Source: Hoeflea sp. YIM 152468
GTDB taxonomy: Bacteria > Pseudomonadota > Alphaproteobacteria > Rhizobiales > Rhizobiaceae
Assembly: GCF_029210485.1 (NCBI RefSeq)
Contig: NZ_JARGET010000016.1
Span: 84,779 to 148,778 of the forward strand
DNA: 64,000 bases
Reading direction: 5' to 3'
Part shown: positions 36,372 through 45,780 of the stretch, in pieces
How positions within the stretch are numbered: the stretch's first letter is position 1
How the letters are laid out: each line of letters begins with the position of its first letter
Made by a program: the position numbers and the translations under genes
Notes under the pieces: generated by a model
What the model was told of the DNA's origin: nothing
Seen by the model: only the letters and a program-made list of their open reading frames with translations
The model's database searches: none

Positions 36372-36405
36372 GAAAAGCCCCGGATTGCAGGATCCGGGGC
36401 TTTTC
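36372..36405 (+). terminator. Perfect intrinsic terminator after fabI
   Basis: GAAAAGCCCCGGAT and its exact complement form a 14-bp stem around a 6-base loop. The flanking A-run and T-run make it bidirectional in form. Confidence 0.93.
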
Positions 36406-36568
36406 TCATGCCAGGGTCTGCAGCGATGACAAGGGCAGCTTCACCTGAGGCCGGCCGCAGCTGCCGCCTGCGGGTGATGCGCTCACCTCTGTAACGACCG
36501 GCTGACCGCCCAGCCGCAGGTCCTGACAACCTGTTGTCCGTCGCTCTCACCGCGCCGCCGCGTGCAGC

Positions 36569-37360
36569 CTACCGCGGCAACTCCACCAGCGGCGCGGGCA
36601 CATCGACGGTCTTTTCGGGCGACTTGCAGATGTCGGCGATGACGCAGCGTTCGCATTCGGGTTTGCGCGCCTTGCAGCAATAGCGCCCGTGCAGGATCAG
36701 CCAGTGATGGGCGTGGAACAGATATTCGTCCGGAATGATCCTGAGGAAGGCGGCCTCGACCTCGTCGGGGGTCTTGCCCGGCGCGATCCGCAAGCGGTTG
36801 CCGATGCGCAGGACATGGGTGTCGACGGCCAGCGTCGGGATGCCGAAGGCCATCGACATCACCACATTGGCGGTCTTGCGGCCGACACCGGGGAGTGTCA
36901 TCAGCTCCTCGCGGCTCTGCGGCACCTCGCCGCCATATTCATCGACCAGCCGTTGTGACAGCGCGATGACGTTCTTGGCCTTGTTGCGGTAAAGCCCGAT
37001 GGTCTTGATGTGGTCGCGGACCTTGTCTTCGCCGAGCGCCAGCATTTTTTCGGGCGTATCGGCAATCTCGAACAAAGCCCGCGTCGCCTTGTTGACGCCG
37101 ACATCGGTGGCTTGAGCCGACAGCGCCACGGCAACCACCAGCGTGAACGGGTTGACGTGATCGAGTTCGCCCTCGGGCTCGGGCCGCTGGATCGAGAAGC
37201 GGCGGAAGATCTCGTGGATCTCTTCGGCGCTGTAGGGGATCTTGCGACGGCGGGCGGCGGGCTTTGTCCTGGCCGCCGATTTGGCGCCGGCGGGCTTTTT
37301 TTGCGCTACCGGCATGGCAAGTGACATTTTGGCAGGCTTGGGGGTCTTGGGATTTTGCAT
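36569..37360 (-). CDS. nth: Endonuclease III
   Basis: The 263-residue base-excision glycosylase/AP lyase has the helix-hairpin-helix LPGVGRKTANVV with its catalytic Lys, the Asp in AVDTHVLR, and the C-terminal iron-sulfur loop with four cysteines (spacing C-x6-C-x2-C-x5-C). A basic Lys/Ala-rich N-terminal extension of about 45 residues precedes the core. AGGAG six bases upstream fixes the ATG at 37360. Confidence 0.95.
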   Translation of the reverse strand: MQNPKTPKPAKMSLAMPVAQKKPAGAKSAARTKPAARRRKIPYSAEEIHEIFRRFSIQRPEPEGELDHVNPFTLVVAVALSAQATDVGVNKATRALFEIADTPEKMLALGEDKVRDHIKTIGLYRNKAKNVIALSQRLVDEYGGEVPQSREELMTLPGVGRKTANVVMSMAFGIPTLAVDTHVLRIGNRLRIAPGKTPDEVEAAFLRIIPDEYLFHAHHWLILHGRYCCKARKPECERCVIADICKSPEKTVDVPAPLVELPR

Positions 37361-37423
37361 TTTACTCCTATAATCTGTCCAGCCGCGCAATGGCAAACTT
37401 CTGCCGGAAACGGGAGAGCAGGA

Positions 37424-37894
37424 ATGAACGACGAACCGCTGTTTGAAGCTGTGCTGAGCCCCTACCGCTCGCTGGGCCGGATCGGGCTGGTGGTGCTGAT
37501 GACGATCACCAGCGTGATCACGGCCATCCACATGACGGTCTTCGCCAAGATTGGCGCCTGGCCGGTGTTCGGGTTTTTCGGGCTGGATCTGGCGCTGCTG
37601 TTTGGCGCTTTCTGGCTCAGCTACCGGTCGGGGCGAGCGCGCGAATTCATCCGCATGTCACGCCTCGATCTCAACATCCGCAAGGTCACCCCTTCCGGCC
37701 GCGCCGTCGATCACCAGTTCAATCCGTTCTGGACCCGGTTCACAATCTCGCGGCATGATGAAATCGGCATCACCGGCATGCAGGTCTCCAGCCGCGGACG
37801 ACAGACCGAGATCGGCTCGTTCCTCAATCCCGATGACAAGGAAAGCTTTGCCTCGGCCTTTCAGCGGGCGCTGGCGACGGTGAAAAAACGCTAG
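37424..37894 (+). CDS. DUF2244 domain membrane protein
   Basis: The 156-residue protein has two membrane segments (about residues 20-45 and 48-66) separated by a short loop, then a cytoplasmic domain with the DUF2244 features RMSRLDLNIRKVTPSGR and FNPFWTRF. Function is unknown. It is divergent from nth, a neighbourhood common in Rhizobiales. Confidence 0.85.
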   Translation: MNDEPLFEAVLSPYRSLGRIGLVVLMTITSVITAIHMTVFAKIGAWPVFGFFGLDLALLFGAFWLSYRSGRAREFIRMSRLDLNIRKVTPSGRAVDHQFNPFWTRFTISRHDEIGITGMQVSSRGRQTEIGSFLNPDDKESFASAFQRALATVKKR

Positions 37895-37971
37895 ATTATT
37901 GGTTGCAAGCGTCGCGTTTCGGGTGGCGAGACCCGACGGTGCGTGGTTGAGTGCACCCAAGGAGCCAGACC

Positions 37972-38844
37972 ATGAACATGACCGCACAGCTTGACCGCGA
38001 CATCACGCCGCAAGGCGACGACTACGATCTCGTCCGCAAGACCATCGAACGGATTTCGCTCGACTATCGGGCGCAGCCCTCACTGGAGGACATCGCTTCC
38101 GATCTCGGCATTGCGCCGGCAAAGCTGCAAAAGACCTTCAGCCGCTGGGCCGGCCTGACGCCGAAGGCGTTCCTGCAGGCGGTGACGCTCGATCACGCCC
38201 GCCGGCTGCTCGGCCATGAAGGCCTGCCGCTGCTTGACGCCAGCTATGAACTCGGCCTGTCAGGACCGGGGCGGCTGCATGATCTGTTCGTCACCCACGA
38301 GGCGATGAGCCCGGGTGATTTCAAGACCGGCGGCATCGGGCTTGAGATCAGCTACGGCTTTCACCCCTCGCCCTTCGGCACCGCCGTGGTGATGGCGACG
38401 GAGCGTGGTCTGTGCGGGCTGGCCTTTGCTGATCCGGGCGAGGAGGCCACAGCGCTCGAGGACATGACCAGGCGCTGGCCGGGCGCGCGGCTGACACAGG
38501 ACCAGCAGGCCACCGGGCCCTATGTCGGACGGGTGTTCTCACCCGAACAATGGCGCGCCGACCGGCCCTTGCGTATCGTCCTGATCGGCACCGATTTCCA
38601 GGTGCGGGTGTGGGAGGCGCTGTTGCGGATTCCGCTCGGAACCGCCTCGACCTATCAGGATGTGGCGCGCGCCATCGGCAAGCCGACCGCTTCCCGCGCC
38701 GTGGGCGCCGCGGTCGGGCGCAACCCGATCTCCTTCGTGGTGCCGTGCCATCGGGCGCTGGGCAAATCCGGCGCGCTGACCGGCTATCACTGGGGCATCA
38801 CCCGCAAACGGGCGATGCTCGGCTGGGAGAGCGGCTGCGTGTAG
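37972..38844 (+). CDS. Methylated-DNA-protein cysteine methyltransferase with AraC domain (Ada-like)
   Basis: The 290-residue protein fuses an AraC-type helix-turn-helix (about 20-115, with LEDIASDLGIAPAKLQKTF) to an O6-methylguanine methyltransferase domain whose acceptor cysteine is in NPISFVVPCHRALG. The N-terminal zinc/phosphotriester domain of full Ada is absent, so it probably repairs O6-methylguanine and may regulate, but cannot sense phosphotriesters. AAGGAG supports the ATG at 37972. Confidence 0.93.
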   Translation: MNMTAQLDRDITPQGDDYDLVRKTIERISLDYRAQPSLEDIASDLGIAPAKLQKTFSRWAGLTPKAFLQAVTLDHARRLLGHEGLPLLDASYELGLSGPGRLHDLFVTHEAMSPGDFKTGGIGLEISYGFHPSPFGTAVVMATERGLCGLAFADPGEEATALEDMTRRWPGARLTQDQQATGPYVGRVFSPEQWRADRPLRIVLIGTDFQVRVWEALLRIPLGTASTYQDVARAIGKPTASRAVGAAVGRNPISFVVPCHRALGKSGALTGYHWGITRKRAMLGWESGCV

Positions 38845-38887
38845 TCCGATGTCTAATTTCCAATTGGGTTGCTATTTCTAAGCTTTG

Positions 38888-39568
38888 TCATTTTTGGTAT
38901 TTTCGGCTTTTTACAATTGAGAATAGAAATGGATATTCATCGCTATCGATAGAGTTTCGCGCCAAAATACTTTCGACTTTATGGCGCTCTATCAGCTCAT
39001 GCGCTCTGCGACTTCCTTCGCGCGAAAAGTCGAACAACGACTCAGCCAATGCATTCAACTCAATGGCATCCAATATACGCTCCTGCACATACATTTTACT
39101 TTCCTGAATCACTTCCAATCTGGCATTCAAAATTTGAATTGTAGAAACGAGAGTCGACAATTTTATATTTATTTCAACATTTTCACTGTATTCAATTGAT
39201 TCCCGCACCGCCTCCAGCACGCCTGAATCCAATGATGGTCTATCTCCGGCAAAACTTCCTTTTGCCCAAATCATCACTTTTTCCGTATAACTACAAACTT
39301 CGCTAAGAGCCAAAGACAAGACAGAACGGGAAGCGAACAGCCTCTTTTCGCGAGACCGCAAAAATTCTTCTCTGCTCGACCTAATCTGTTTCTGAATCAC
39401 AGTAACCGTGGCTATCGCCCCCAAAAGAGCAAGACCACCCGAAGCCAACGTTGTCCACTCCCCTTCGGAAAACTCTCTGTTGAAGAGAATCAACAAGAAG
39501 AGCATGACCGGTGCAGCGAGCATCAAGCCTATAATGAGTCCGGGAACGACATTATCATCGCCCTTCAT
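38888..39568 (-). CDS. AT-rich orphan protein with two N-terminal membrane segments
   Basis: The 226-residue product has two hydrophobic helices (about residues 8-28 and 38-58) and then a basic segment (QKQIRSSREEFLRSREKRLF), followed by a helical cytoplasmic region of about 150 residues. I do not recognise a family. G+C and codon use are strikingly lower than in flanking gpmA and ada. The start at 39568 is four bases after the gpmA stop, so it could be expressed from the gpmA transcript. Acquisition by transfer is likely; role unknown, a phage-defence effector with membrane anchor is one speculation. Confidence 0.72.
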   Translation of the reverse strand: MKGDDNVVPGLIIGLMLAAPVMLFLLILFNREFSEGEWTTLASGGLALLGAIATVTVIQKQIRSSREEFLRSREKRLFASRSVLSLALSEVCSYTEKVMIWAKGSFAGDRPSLDSGVLEAVRESIEYSENVEINIKLSTLVSTIQILNARLEVIQESKMYVQERILDAIELNALAESLFDFSREGSRRAHELIERHKVESILARNSIDSDEYPFLFSIVKSRKYQK

Positions 39569-39572
39569 GTCT

Positions 39573-40208
39573 TCAGTGCGCCTTGGACATATCCCCCAGC
39601 ACCTCTTTCGAGGCGACGGTGGAATCGGCGTTGAGCCTGTAGACCATCGGCACGCCGGTGGCGAGATTGAGGCTGACGATCTCTTCACGCGACAGCCTGT
39701 CGAGAATCATCACCAGCGACCGCAGCGAGTTGCCATGGGCTGCGACCAGCACGGTCTCGCCGCGCAACACGCGCGGCAGGATCTCGGTCATGTAATAGGG
39801 CCAGACGCGGGCGCCGGTGTCTCTCAGGCTTTCGCCGCCGGGCGGCGGCACGTCATAGGAGCGGCGCCAGATATGGACCTGCTCTTCGCCCCATTTGGCG
39901 CGGGCGTCATCCTTGTTGAGGCCGGCCAGATCGCCGTAATCACGCTCATTGAGCGCCTGGTCACGGATCACCGGCAGGTCGGTCTGGCCGGTGCCGTCCA
40001 TGATCAGATCCAGCGTGTGCTGGGCCCGGATCAGCACCGAGGTGAAGGCGACGTCGAATGTGAGGCCGGTTTCTTTCAGGGCGCGCGCCCCGGTCTTGGC
40101 CTCTTCGATGCCGAGCTCGGTCAGGTCAGGATCCTTCCAGCCTGTGAACAGGTTTTTCAGGTTCCATTCGCTTTGGCCGTGGCGGACAAGGACGAGTGTT
40201 CCGGACAT
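39573..40208 (-). CDS. gpmA: 2,3-bisphosphoglycerate-dependent phosphoglycerate mutase
   Basis: The 211-residue glycolytic enzyme interconverts 3- and 2-phosphoglycerate. The phosphohistidine motif [10 protein letters not shown] is at the N-terminus, [10 protein letters not shown] carries the acid residue and AAHGNSLR the second His. It lies 29 bases behind dapB in an ABC-dapB-gpmA operon. Confidence 0.96.
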   Translation of the reverse strand: MSGTLVLVRHGQSEWNLKNLFTGWKDPDLTELGIEEAKTGARALKETGLTFDVAFTSVLIRAQHTLDLIMDGTGQTDLPVIRDQALNERDYGDLAGLNKDDARAKWGEEQVHIWRRSYDVPPPGGESLRDTGARVWPYYMTEILPRVLRGETVLVAAHGNSLRSLVMILDRLSREEIVSLNLATGVPMVYRLNADSTVASKEVLGDMSKAH

Positions 40209-40237
40209 GATGACTTCCTTTATTCAAGCGGTTTGAA

Positions 40238-41068
40238 TTAGTGGCCGGCAAGGCCAAGCACGTCGAGCATGGAGTAATAGCCGGGCTTCTGGTGGCGCGC
40301 CCACAGGGCTGCGCGAACGGCGCCGCGGGCGAAGATCGAACGGTCGGTGGCGCGATGGGTCAGCTCCACGGTCTCGCCTTCGCCGGCGAGAAGGACCGAG
40401 TGTTCGCCGACCACCGAACCGCCGCGCAAGGTGGCAAAGCCGATGGCGCCGTCAGGCCGGGCCCCGGTATGGCCGTCGCGGACCCGCACGCTATGCTGGT
40501 CGAGTGCGATGTCGCGCCCTTCGGCCGCGGCCTCTCCCAGAAGCAGGGCTGTGCCCGAAGGCGCGTCCACCTTGTGGCGATGGTGCATTTCCAGCACCTC
40601 GATGTCCCAATCGGCCGCATCCAGCGCTTTCGCCGCCTGACGCACCAGCACCGACAGCAGATTGACGCCGAGGCTCATATTGCCGGACTTGACAATGCGG
40701 GCGTGCCGGGACGCCGCTTCAAGCGGCGCTTCGTGGCTTGGCTCCATGCCGGTGGTGCCGATGACATGAACGATGCGGGCCTGGGCCGCAAGTTCGGCAA
40801 ATTCGAGCGTCGCGGCGGGCGCGGTGAAATCAAGCACGCCTTCCGCCCGGGCGAAGGCCGGCAGGGCGTCGTCGGTGATGAGGATCTCGTTGGCGCCAAG
40901 ACCGGCCAGCTCACCGCAATCGCGGCCAAGCATGTCCGAGCCCGGGCGTTCGATGGCGCCGGCAAGATGGACGCCCTCAATCCCGGCAATGGTGCGGATC
41001 AGCGCCTGTCCCATGCGGCCACCGGCGCCGACCACGACTAGACCCATGCTTCCCTTTGGCGCGCTCAT
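40238..41068 (-). CDS. dapB: 4-hydroxy-tetrahydrodipicolinate reductase
   Basis: A 276-residue enzyme of lysine and diaminopimelate synthesis. It has the nucleotide loop [13 protein letters not shown], the substrate motif [16 protein letters not shown] and a GTTG active-site turn. A GGGAGA site precedes the ATG at 41068, which overlaps the stop of the ABC gene by four bases. Confidence 0.96.
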   Translation of the reverse strand: MSAPKGSMGLVVVGAGGRMGQALIRTIAGIEGVHLAGAIERPGSDMLGRDCGELAGLGANEILITDDALPAFARAEGVLDFTAPAATLEFAELAAQARIVHVIGTTGMEPSHEAPLEAASRHARIVKSGNMSLGVNLLSVLVRQAAKALDAADWDIEVLEMHHRHKVDAPSGTALLLGEAAAEGRDIALDQHSVRVRDGHTGARPDGAIGFATLRGGSVVGEHSVLLAGEGETVELTHRATDRSIFARGAVRAALWARHQKPGYYSMLDVLGLAGH

Positions 41069-42891
41069 CCGATGTCTCCCTTGATGTTGGCCTTTGCCTC
41101 GCTGGCCGGCTGATCCGTTCCGCCGCTTGCCTGAGTGTAGGCCTGCAGGCGTGCGTAAAGCCCGTCGCTGGCGGCTGACAATTCCGCGTGGCTGCCGACT
41201 TCGACCACGCGGCCCGCCTGCAGCACGACAATCCGGTCGGCACTGGCAATGGTCGACAGCCGGTGGGCGATGACCAGCACCGTGCGATCGCGCATGGCGC
41301 TTTCCAGCGCCTGCTGCACCGCCGCTTCCGATTCATTGTCGAGCGCCGAGGTGGCCTCGTCGAGAAGCAGGATCGGCGCATCCCGCACCAGCGCACGGGC
41401 AATCGAGATCCGCTGACGCTGGCCACCCGACAGATTGACGCCATTTTCGCCGAGCAATGTATCGTAGCCACGGGGTTGGCCCAGAATGAACTCGTGCGCG
41501 TTGGCAAGCCGTGCCGCGTCCTCGATCTCCGCATCCGTCGCATCGGGCCGGGCGTAGCGCAGATTATCGCGGATCGAGCCTTCAAACAGCAAGGGTTGCT
41601 GCGAGACATAGGCGATCTGCTGCCGCAGCGACTTTTTTGTCACCGTCGCGATGTCGGTGCCGTCGATCAGCACCTGGCCCGAGGCCGGATCATGAAACCG
41701 CGGCACCAGCGAGATCAGTGTGGATTTTCCGGCGCCGGAGGGCCCGACAATCGCCGTGGTCTGCCCGGCCTCGGCGGCAAAGCTCACAGCATCGAGCACG
41801 ACATCGCTCTGGCCATAGCCGAAGCTGATGTTGCGGAACTCGATGTGACCGCCTGTGACCGAAATCGACACCGCATCAGGCCGGTCGCGCTGTGTCGGCT
41901 GCTCATCGAGGATCTCGTAGATCATCCGGGCATTGACGACCGCGCGCTCGAGACTGATCTGCAGACGCGCCAGCCGGCGTGCCGGATCATAGGCGAGCAG
42001 CAACGCAGTGATGAAGGAGAAGAACGCGCCGGGCAGAACGTCGCCATAGATCGAGCGGAACGCCGCATAGGCGATGACGCCGGAGATTGCCAGGCCGGCG
42101 ACTGTTTCGGTCAGCGGCGATGTGCGCTCGGTCAGACGGGCGATGCGGTTGGAGCGTTCTTCCGCCGCCCGGATCAGCTCCGCCGTCCGTCCGCTGATCT
42201 GCTCTTCCATCGTAAAAGCCTTGACGATGGTGATGCCCTGCACGGTTTCCTGCATGGCGCTGAGAACACGGCTGTTGAGGTCGACGGATTCGCGCGTGGC
42301 GCTTCTGAGCCGTTTGGAAATATAGCGCAAGGCAAGCAGCACCGGCGGCGCGCCGACGAAGACGATGATGGAGAGGATCGGATCCTTGGTGACCATGACG
42401 ACCAGAAGCGCGATCAGCGTCAGCAGATCCCGCGCAAACGAGGTAATCGTCAGGTTCATGACATCGCGAATGCCCGCGACATTTTGGGAAATCTGGGCAG
42501 CGATCTGGGCCGACCTGGTGTCGCCCAGATAGCTCACGCCAAGCTCCATCAGATGGTCGACAAGACGTTGCTGATACCGGGCGACGAGATTGTTGCCGAC
42601 CTGGGCCAGAGCCACGGCCTGCCCGTAGGAGGCCGCGCCGCGGACAACGAACGCCGCCAGCACCGCGCCGCAGATGATCCAGATGAGATCGGCGTTCTTC
42701 TTGGCAAAGGCCTCGTTGATGACCGCTTCCATGATCCAGGCCATGAAGGCGGTGGAGGCGGCGACCAGGACCAGACACACGGCCGCAAAAATATAGGTCT
42801 TGACGTAGTCACGGCCATTCTCACGGATGATCCGGCGGATCACCATCGTCAGTGATTCCACATCCTGCTTGATGTTCTTGCTGCGCGCCAC
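41065..42891 (-). CDS. MsbA-like ABC exporter, fused membrane and ATPase domains
   Basis: The 608-residue half-transporter has six membrane helices (about residues 25-320) and a C-terminal ATPase with Walker [10 protein letters not shown], signature NLSGGQRQR, Walker [13 protein letters not shown] and the switch His in IAHRLSTI. It resembles MsbA/LapB-type lipid exporters, but substrate is not certain. The start is GTG at 42891, with only a weak ribosome site. It is the first gene of the ABC-dapB-gpmA operon, overlapping dapB by four bases. Confidence 0.92.
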   Translation of the reverse strand: MARSKNIKQDVESLTMVIRRIIRENGRDYVKTYIFAAVCLVLVAASTAFMAWIMEAVINEAFAKKNADLIWIICGAVLAAFVVRGAASYGQAVALAQVGNNLVARYQQRLVDHLMELGVSYLGDTRSAQIAAQISQNVAGIRDVMNLTITSFARDLLTLIALLVVMVTKDPILSIIVFVGAPPVLLALRYISKRLRSATRESVDLNSRVLSAMQETVQGITIVKAFTMEEQISGRTAELIRAAEERSNRIARLTERTSPLTETVAGLAISGVIAYAAFRSIYGDVLPGAFFSFITALLLAYDPARRLARLQISLERAVVNARMIYEILDEQPTQRDRPDAVSISVTGGHIEFRNISFGYGQSDVVLDAVSFAAEAGQTTAIVGPSGAGKSTLISLVPRFHDPASGQVLIDGTDIATVTKKSLRQQIAYVSQQPLLFEGSIRDNLRYARPDATDAEIEDAARLANAHEFILGQPRGYDTLLGENGVNLSGGQRQRISIARALVRDAPILLLDEATSALDNESEAAVQQALESAMRDRTVLVIAHRLSTIASADRIVVLQAGRVVEVGSHAELSAASDGLYARLQAYTQASGGTDQPASEAKANIKGDIG

Positions 42892-42995
42892 GTCTCATTA
42901 TCCTGTCAAGCGCTCCACGAGGAGCACTGCCATAATCAGGCAGGCGTTTCCTGCGCTGTTGCTGGGCGCTCTATAGCGGGTTGAAAGCTGTTTGC

Positions 42996-44021
42996 CTACG
43001 CTTTCCAGCGCCGGCCTTCTGTCGCAACCCCGAAACGGATCGGCGTGCGGGCATAGGCGGCAAGCCCCGAAAGCGCCGCCAGCGGATGGGTAATGACGAA
43101 TGTCGGGATCGTCCCGAGCAGCTCGGAATGCGGCGCCTTGTCCTCAAAGGCCGCCCGGAAATGCGGCTGCCGCAGTGCCGGAAGGATTTTCTGGGCGATC
43201 CCGCCGGCCAGGAAAACACCGCCACGGGCCATGAAGATCAGCGCCAGATCGCCCGCGACGCGCCCGAGATAGGTGGCAAACAGCTCGATTGTCTCCACGG
43301 CGGCGGAATCCCGGCCCTGCGACCAGAGCGCCGTCACTTCCGCCGGATTTGCCGCGACCGGTTCGGTGCCGTTGGCCTTGCTGACCGCGTGGTAGATATT
43401 CATCATGCCGCGTCCGCACAGCACTTGCTCGGCAGATATGCGGCCCTCGATCGGCTCGTAGAGCGGAAAAAGTTCGTAATCGCGAGCGGTGCGCGGTCCG
43501 ATGTCGATATGGCCGCCCTCGCCGGGAACCGGAAACCAGGTGTGACGCGCATGCACAAGACCGGACACACCAAGACCGGTGCCGGGCCCGACCACGACAC
43601 GGGACAGCGACGGATGGGTTTCCCCCGGGCCGACTTTTTCCAGATATTCGGGCTCGAGCGAGGCGGCAGCCAGGCCCTGGGCTTCGAAATCATTGATGAC
43701 CTCGACATGCTCGAAACCGAGATCGCGAATCATTCCCTTCGGCTGGATCACCCAGTCGCAATTGGTCAGATGAATCTCGTCGCCCTTGATCGGGCCTGCC
43801 ACCGCGAGAATGGCCGAGCGGGGCTGCAACGAGGTCTTGTCCAGCACGCCGCTCTGGATCGCCTCGTCGATGGTGGCGAAATCGGCCGTTGCCAGGATCG
43901 GAAACTCCTTGGGCTCGGCATAGGCATCGAGCAAGATGGCAAAGCGCGCATTGGTGCCGCCGATGTCACCAATCAGCACAGGAAAGAAGGTAAAGGTGTC
44001 GGGGTCATTGTGGGTGGGCAT
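42996..44021 (-). CDS. glk: Glucokinase
   Basis: The 341-residue ROK-independent Glk-type kinase phosphorylates glucose for the Entner-Doudoroff route. Features are the phosphate loop [15 protein letters not shown], a NDFEAQ motif and [10 protein letters not shown], plus [14 protein letters not shown]. It follows mgsA by 67 bases, as elsewhere in Rhizobiales. Confidence 0.95.
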   Translation of the reverse strand: MPTHNDPDTFTFFPVLIGDIGGTNARFAILLDAYAEPKEFPILATADFATIDEAIQSGVLDKTSLQPRSAILAVAGPIKGDEIHLTNCDWVIQPKGMIRDLGFEHVEVINDFEAQGLAAASLEPEYLEKVGPGETHPSLSRVVVGPGTGLGVSGLVHARHTWFPVPGEGGHIDIGPRTARDYELFPLYEPIEGRISAEQVLCGRGMMNIYHAVSKANGTEPVAANPAEVTALWSQGRDSAAVETIELFATYLGRVAGDLALIFMARGGVFLAGGIAQKILPALRQPHFRAAFEDKAPHSELLGTIPTFVITHPLAALSGLAAYARTPIRFGVATEGRRWKA

Positions 44022-44088
44022 GCTCTGGTTCCCGTCGGGCTTGGCCTGGTTGCGGCGCCGCAAACGAGCGCCGGGTGAACACCGCTGT

Positions 44089-44466
44089 CTAGCTGACCGC
44101 TTTGAGCAGGGTTTCAGCGGTAGCGCGATTGAGCGCCATAGGAATATCATAGACGATGGCAAGCCGCATCAGCGCCTTGACGTCGACGTCATGCGGCATG
44201 GCCGTCAGCGGATCGACGAAAAAGATGACAAGGCTGATATCGCCGGTGGCGATCAGCGCGCCGATCTGCTGGTCGCCCCCCAGCGGGCCGCTCTTGAGCC
44301 GCCTGACTTCGAGCCCGGGGCACGCCGCGGTGATGCGTTCGCCTGTCGTTCCGGTGGCGACAATTGGAAACCGCGACAAGGCAGGCTGATGCGACCTGGC
44401 AAATTCGGCCAGATCGTCCTTTTTCTGATCATGCGCAATCAGGGCAATGGCTTTAGGGTCAGTCAT
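44089..44466 (-). CDS. mgsA: Methylglyoxal synthase
   Basis: A 125-residue enzyme converting dihydroxyacetone phosphate to methylglyoxal, an overflow bypass of lower glycolysis. The family motifs [31 protein letters not shown] and [18 protein letters not shown] are present with the catalytic Asp and His. The ATG at 44466 gives the standard length; the open frame extends upstream without support. Confidence 0.95.
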   Translation of the reverse strand: MTDPKAIALIAHDQKKDDLAEFARSHQPALSRFPIVATGTTGERITAACPGLEVRRLKSGPLGGDQQIGALIATGDISLVIFFVDPLTAMPHDVDVKALMRLAIVYDIPMALNRATAETLLKAVS

Positions 44467-44608
44467 GGCGGTCCATTCACTGCTGGAACCCGGTTCTGTC
44501 GTCCGTACTTCCATTTCAATCGATTTGAACCGTCCCTCTATACCGTGTTGGCCTGACAAACAAAAGCCTTCAGACATGAAGTTTCAGTGACAGGGCCGCG
44601 AGCCGGGT

Positions 44609-45667
44609 TCAGTTGGCGGGACGCGGCACCGGCAATGGAATGTTTCCAGGTGGCGGCGGACCCGGCAAGGCTGCGGCGCTGGCGGCTTTGGCGTTGGCTC
44701 TGGCGATGCGGGCGATCGGATCTGCACCCAGGGTGACCTCCGCCTCGGAAGCCGGCCCGGGGGCGCGGACAACGGCTGTGCACGCCGAAGGAAGGTCCGA
44801 GAGCTGGATGTCGCGCTTCTTGGGAGCGGGCTTGTCATCCTTTTTTGGCTTGGCCGGCGCCCAGGGTTCATCGGTGAACCACCAGGCCAGCGATCCGTCG
44901 CAGCCCGATCCGGACGGGGGCGGAGTCTGATCCTTGCAGCCGCTGACGCCCGGCGGACATTTGATGCGGATGTGGAAATGGTAGTGGTGACCGTAATAGG
45001 GACGCAGCTTGCCCATTGCCGAGCGATCCCCCTTCCAGGTGTCGCATAGCTTTTTCTTGATGCCGGGATGGATGAAAATGCGCTCGACTTCAGGATAGCT
45101 TGCCGCCCGCATCAACAGCCGGGCATGCGCCGGGGTCCAGATGCTGTCATCGACAAAAAGCGTGTCCTTCCTGAGCATGGAGGTTGCCGACAGGGTCTCG
45201 CGCTCCGCAACCGACAGGGTCCGGCCCGGCATCGGCGTCAGCCAGACATCGGCGTCGAGCCCGACCTGATGCGAAGCATGGCCCGACAGCATCGGTCCCC
45301 CGCGCGGCTGCGAGATGTCGCCGACCAGAAGCCCGGGCCAGCCATCCTGCGCGGCGGCCTCGCGCGACAGTTTTTGCACCAGCGCAACCAGATCGGGATG
45401 CCCCCAGCGGCGGTTGCGCGACAGCCGCATGGCCTGCCAGGTCGGCCCATCAGCCGCAATCGCCATGCCGCCGGCAAGACAGCCCTTGGAGTAAAACCCG
45501 ATGGCGCGGGCGGGAAGCACGGCGGGCAGCTCCGCCGCACCGAAGATCTGCTTGGCGGACTCGCCCGCTGACGCCGGGCCGGAGACACCGGCATGGGTCG
45601 AGGCTGCAATCACGGCAACCATCGCGACTTGACGTGCACGGGCATAGAGGCGGCTGAGGCTCAGCAT
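44609..45667 (-). CDS. mepA: Penicillin-insensitive murein endopeptidase
   Basis: A 352-residue periplasmic LAS-type metalloendopeptidase that cuts D-Ala-mDAP cross-links. After a signal peptide (about residues 1-34) it shows the zinc motif SGHASHQVGLDADVW and the HYHFHIR motif. The family is usually about 275 residues; here a Lys/Pro/Ala-rich tail of about 80 residues follows the Trp-Trp core, and cysteines occur in spaced pairs. ATG at 45667 is chosen by GGAG spacing over a TTG nine bases upstream. Confidence 0.92.
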   Translation of the reverse strand: MLSLSRLYARARQVAMVAVIAASTHAGVSGPASAGESAKQIFGAAELPAVLPARAIGFYSKGCLAGGMAIAADGPTWQAMRLSRNRRWGHPDLVALVQKLSREAAAQDGWPGLLVGDISQPRGGPMLSGHASHQVGLDADVWLTPMPGRTLSVAERETLSATSMLRKDTLFVDDSIWTPAHARLLMRAASYPEVERIFIHPGIKKKLCDTWKGDRSAMGKLRPYYGHHYHFHIRIKCPPGVSGCKDQTPPPSGSGCDGSLAWWFTDEPWAPAKPKKDDKPAPKKRDIQLSDLPSACTAVVRAPGPASEAEVTLGADPIARIARANAKAASAAALPGPPPPGNIPLPVPRPAN

Positions 45668-45780
45668 CTGGCGCAATCTCCACGGTGCTGCAAAGCTCTT
45701 GCCCGCAAATCACCTCGGGCAGATTAGCGCGGGCGGGCGATGAAGCAAACCGCCCGCATGCAGCACCCGGCGACCGGTGC

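Noticed and set aside
41188..42855. A 555-codon open frame on the plus strand
   Set aside because: Antisense to the ABC exporter, whose motifs are complete.
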